23,819 bases of DNA from Conidiobolus incongruus B7586. Its lineage: Eukaryota > Entomophthoromycota > Entomophthoromycetes > Entomophthorales > Conidiobolaceae. The stretch covers positions 1-23,819 of the forward strand of contig JNEM01012448.1 of assembly GCA_000697335.1 (NCBI GenBank). The letters are read 5' to 3'. Under the pieces are notes generated by a model that did not search any database, had not been told where the DNA came from, and worked only from the letters and a program-made list of their open reading frames with translations. Positions within the stretch are counted from its first letter, which is position 1, and each line of letters starts with the position of its first letter. Made by a program: the position numbers and the translations under genes. Positions 19,831 to 23,819 of this stretch are shown here, one piece after another.

Positions 19831-19999
19831 ATAATTTTTTTGATTGAAAGATTAATTTATTAAAATTGATTATTTAATTTAATTATATTTAAACTAAATA
19901 ATAACTATCAAAAGTTTTTTATTTTAGTATTAATAAAACTTAACCACAAATCCTCTAAAATCATTTAAAATTTACAAGTAATTTTTAGTAATGAAGTAT

Positions 20000-21100
20000 T
20001 ATTTAAATCAATAATTTATTGTTAGGTAAATTATTTTAAAGTTAAGAGAGAAACTACTTAAAACTTGTTATAATTTAAAAAACTAATTTCAATTATTACT
20101 TTTTTAATTTTTAATAAAATGAAAAATTATATTGAATAATACCATATAATTTTAGTTAAAAAGTTATTAAAACACTTTAATATTAGTTACAAAAGTATTT
20201 TATATATAATAAATTTTAAATTAAAATTAATTAATAAAAATATAAAATATATACATTATAATTTAACTAAAGCTTAAAAAAATTAAAGTAGCTATTGTTA
20301 AACAAAACTTATTATGATATAACTAAAAACTAAAACTTTTATAATAAATTATTACAATTAATGAATCTTAAATTCTTTTGTATAATTTTTTGTTAAAACA
20401 TAAATTAAAGTGTTAGATTAAGTTAAATCAACCTTGTTTATAAATTCATTTAAATAAACACTTTATTAATAAGTAAATGTTAATTATTATAATAAATTAT
20501 AATAACATAGGTTATTTTTATTTAATTTTTAAAGGAAAATTAATTAATAATAAACTTTATATTTTTTTAAATAAAATTATTTTTGATTAATATTATTAAT
20601 ATAATTTGAGAAAACTTATTATTTTATATAATAATTACAAAATATATAAATTTAAAGTTATAAAAAACTTTCTAATTAAAAATAACTAGAACAAACTACT
20701 ATATCTAATATATTCTTTAGATTATAACCTATATGATTATAATTGTTTTAATTAATTAAAAAACTAGCTTATAAAAAAGAAAATTTCTATAGGAAAATTT
20801 AATTAATTTATAAAATATCAAATTTTAGTCTTTAATAAAAAGAACTATTTTTTAGGTATTAAATCTTTACTAAAAATATAGCAAAAAGTTATTAGAATTA
20901 AAAGAAATTATTAATTATTAATTTTATATTTATTTTTATTTTTTATATATTAAAATATTTATTTTTTTCAATCACAAAATATTCCCATTATTTAAATTAT
21001 AAAGCAATAATAATAATAAATATATTATTTAAAAAAATAAACTACTAGTTAGACTTAATATTGAATTTTATTAAATAAAAATATAAATTAAACATATATT
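20000..21100. other. CA/TG-poor block, possibly a decayed repeat
   Basis: By hand I count about 21 CA and 15 TG dinucleotides in 20041-21060 (1,020 bases), against about 12 CA and 13 TG in only 300 bases at 22021-22320. Remaining C is mostly followed by T and remaining G mostly preceded by A. Part of the difference reflects lower overall GC. The pattern would fit C-to-T decay at CA sites of an old repeat. No element family is recognisable and the edges are approximate. Confidence 0.35.
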
Positions 21101-23819
21101 TAAGTTTTTAAATTCAACCTTCTATTAACTTTATCATTAATTTGTGTAAGTTTTAAGATTCAGATATTTATAAATACTATTATAATATCATTATATTTAT
21201 TTATTAATTTTTAACTTTTTAATAATTGATTTCAAATTTTAAATAAATTTTTATTAATAAATTATTATTATTTTAATTGGTTTGAATATTATAAATGATA
21301 TGATATATTCAGCTTATAATATTATTTTAATAAATTAAGTAAAATATTCTATAGACAATAGAAACTTTAAATACCATTTCATTATAATAATAATAATAAT
21401 ATTAAGTAATTTTTAATATTGTTATAATTGAAATTCAGTTTTAATTTCTTATATTTTTGTGGTATCTATAATTAATATCATTAAAATCATTATATCCTTT
21501 GGATATCTGATTTAAATGATAGTACCAAACTTTTAGATATCATATAAATTGTTATTAACAAAACAATACTGGTTTGATGAAATAGAGAATACTTTCTTAA
21601 CTGAAAAGATAAAAGTATATTCAAATATTGCTCATTAGCTTTAGAGTATTCAATATTCACAATCATATCAAAATTCATCAATTAAAATTAAAAAGTCAAT
21701 TGATTCAGATAATAAGTAAAAAAATTGAAACTTTCTTTTGGAATCTTTTAAATATATATAAAATTTTTTGGTATGAATTTGAATTTGCAGCTTATTTCAA
21801 AAAATATATTATTGAATCCAAGTGTAGTCTGTTATTTTGAACGGGTTATTAACTAAAATATTGATATTATCTGAAAAGCATTGATTTTATAGCACAAACT
21901 GAATACTTTTGTAATATATTCTAATTATGAAATATAATTAATATATGTTGAATATAATATAGAATATTTAATCAATTGATTAAATTAATATTGAAATTTC
22001 TTAGATTTTAACTAAATAATTAGAAATATCACAAATTACTTCAGATTACCATATTAGTAATAATATTTAATTTCCTACCATTTATTGTGATAACAATTAT
22101 ATTAAAATTTCAAATTGATAACTTAGTTTTAAAAATAATATGTATTTTTTTGTTTAAATATTGTCTTCAATCTTTATGAAATCATAACCAATTTTACATT
22201 GCTAAATATATTTTTAGAGTGATAATTTATTACTTATGATATTTCTATTATCTTTAAATATAAACTGGCTGCTATTTTTTTAATATTTTCCAATTTTAAA
22301 TTTATATTAAAGTGAATGATTAATTTGATAAATTAGTACAATTATAATTATTAAATCAATCACAAGTCCAATTCATTTCATTTCAAAATTATTATTGAAT
22401 AAAACTATTTTTGTATGCTTTTATATTTTTTTTAATATCAATTTTTATTATTTATAATTATTATCTTAAATTTCCTAATATACTGTAAATAGTTTAAATT
22501 ATCAAAATTATTTCAAGGTTAAATATAATGATATATGCTGTAAAACTCTGTCGTTTTCAATTCCATAGGTTTTGGAATGGCTGAGATTTATATTGGATTT
22601 TTTATTACTGTAAGTCATTTTTCACAAATTAAAAAGTAAAGATTTGATTCAAAATAAGAGTAAATATAGGTATGAAACCAAGTGAGATTTCTATTGTTAT
22701 AAAAAATTATATAATTTTATATCATAGGGAAAGATAGCTAAAATTATTAGCTACCTTTATCTAAGCATTATTTATTAAAAAGAACATGCCTAATTTTATG
22801 ACTCATATATTCAATAATATATATACCAGTAATATTTAATATTTAAAATAATTATAAATAATACAAATATATTATTTTTACTCAAACTAATTAAAAACTA
22901 ATAGTGAAATAAAATTGATAATATATGTTATACTTTATTAAAAGGCTTTTAATAGTTAAAAATATTTTAGAATGCAAAAATTAATAAATATTATATATAA
23001 CTATCAAAACCTTAAAAATATATACTTATAAGGATAATCAAATTTTTCCAAAGGATGCAAAACACTATTAAAATTTAATAAATACAATTCAAATCCTATT
23101 TAATCTGAATATAATTTAATCATATTCACTGTTACTAGGAATTATTGCAATACTTGCCTATAGAATATTATTTTTTCAAATTTAAAGAAAAATGCATATT
23201 AATAGCAAATAAGTTAAAAATTTAATTATTTACCAAATTAAGAATAATTCCAAGTTTGAAATATACGATATTCATAAAAATGAATAATTAAATAAAATTA
23301 TTAAAATTAGCAAGATATAAAAAAAGGAGTATATCCATAAAATATTTGGGTGTTGAATATACTATAGAGGAAGTCGATATTTTCATTAATTTTTGATTTT
23401 TCTAACAAAATACAAAATATAAATACTATAGAGAATTAACATAAATTTTCTAATAATATATCTTTATAAGTGTAAATGTATACTTTAATAGGTACAACAC
23501 TATAATATATTATTATTGATTTAGATAATTATATATCTTTAAATTTTATCTAATTCTTAAATAAAAAGTCATTTTATTTTGGAATTAAGATATTATTGAA
23601 CAATAATTATAATTCAAATGAACTCTTTTCAAATATATAGTGTTAATAAAAATTTATCTTTATTCAATAGGTAATTATTTAAGTTTTATTATTCAATTAA
23701 TATAAGACAAATATTTTATAATTATATCAGAGATTAGTATCAAGTATTGACATATAATAATATAATTTATGTTTGAAAAGAAAAAAATTATAATTTTTTA
23801 AATTTTTGATTTTTTAAAT

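Larger units (their letters stand above)
18683..23819. other. Gene-poor AT-rich region
   Basis: No gene is confidently recognised in 5.1 kb. It contains an (ATT)9 and an (AT)13 microsatellite, three short coding-like islets (about 18920-19013, 19380-19625 and 22510-22740) and a block poor in CA and TG dinucleotides (about 20000-21100). Two overlapping opposite-strand frames at 21490-21840 (63 and 70 codons) are low-complexity and probably chance. Confidence 0.5.

Noticed and set aside
21490-21840. Two opposite-strand frames of 63 and 70 codons
   Set aside because: Both are low-complexity, overlap each other and show no family motif.
1-23819. CRISPR arrays, bacterial operons or prokaryotic mobile elements
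   Set aside because: There are no spaced direct repeats, and introns, tRNA type and gene families are eukaryotic.

Overview
This window looks like a piece of nuclear chromosome from a very AT-rich fungus. Exons have mixed base composition, while the long gaps between genes are roughly four fifths A+T. Introns are short, mostly about 48-70 bases, and every inferred acceptor ends in TAG. The tRNA-Asp is of ordinary nuclear eukaryotic type, and a telobox-type Myb protein and mitochondrial PPR and J-domain proteins are encoded. I would guess an early-diverging fungus (for example a Kickxellomycotina or Harpellales gut fungus), but that is inference; the sequence alone does not fix the species.

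Left half (1-11242): three members of the M18 aspartyl aminopeptidase family lie in a row on the plus strand. Gene 1 (1292-2804, one 55-base intron) has every metal ligand. Gene 2 (6650-8092, intronless) has lost three of the metal-site residues and looks like a pseudo-enzyme. Copy 3 (9738-11242) is a close relative of gene 1 with the same intron, but is broken near its 5' end by one frameshift and one stop codon. All three begin with a secretory signal peptide, which is unusual because M18 enzymes are normally cytosolic or vacuolar. In genes 1 and 3 the intron sits exactly between signal peptide and enzyme.

The most interesting observation is a reciprocal pattern. Gene 1 keeps the metal site but has Glu where the family has an essential His that reaches into the neighbouring subunit's active site. 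Gene 2 keeps that His but has lost metal ligands. The two could complement each other in a mixed complex; this is a hypothesis.

Middle (11243-14124): a tRNA-Asp(GTC) on the minus strand lies downstream of copy 3, and a decayed full-length tRNA-Asp copy lies at 3808-3879 on the plus strand. A PPR-like protein of 613 residues, probably mitochondrial, follows.

Right part: an eight-exon telobox Myb gene (15245-17530), possibly telomere- or TTAGGG-binding, faces a gene for a mitochondrial J-domain membrane protein similar in layout to DNAJC30 (18008-18682, minus strand). The last 5.1 kb has no recognised gene. It holds two microsatellites, a block poor in CA/TG dinucleotides (about 20000-21100) that may be a decayed repeat, and three short coding-like islets.
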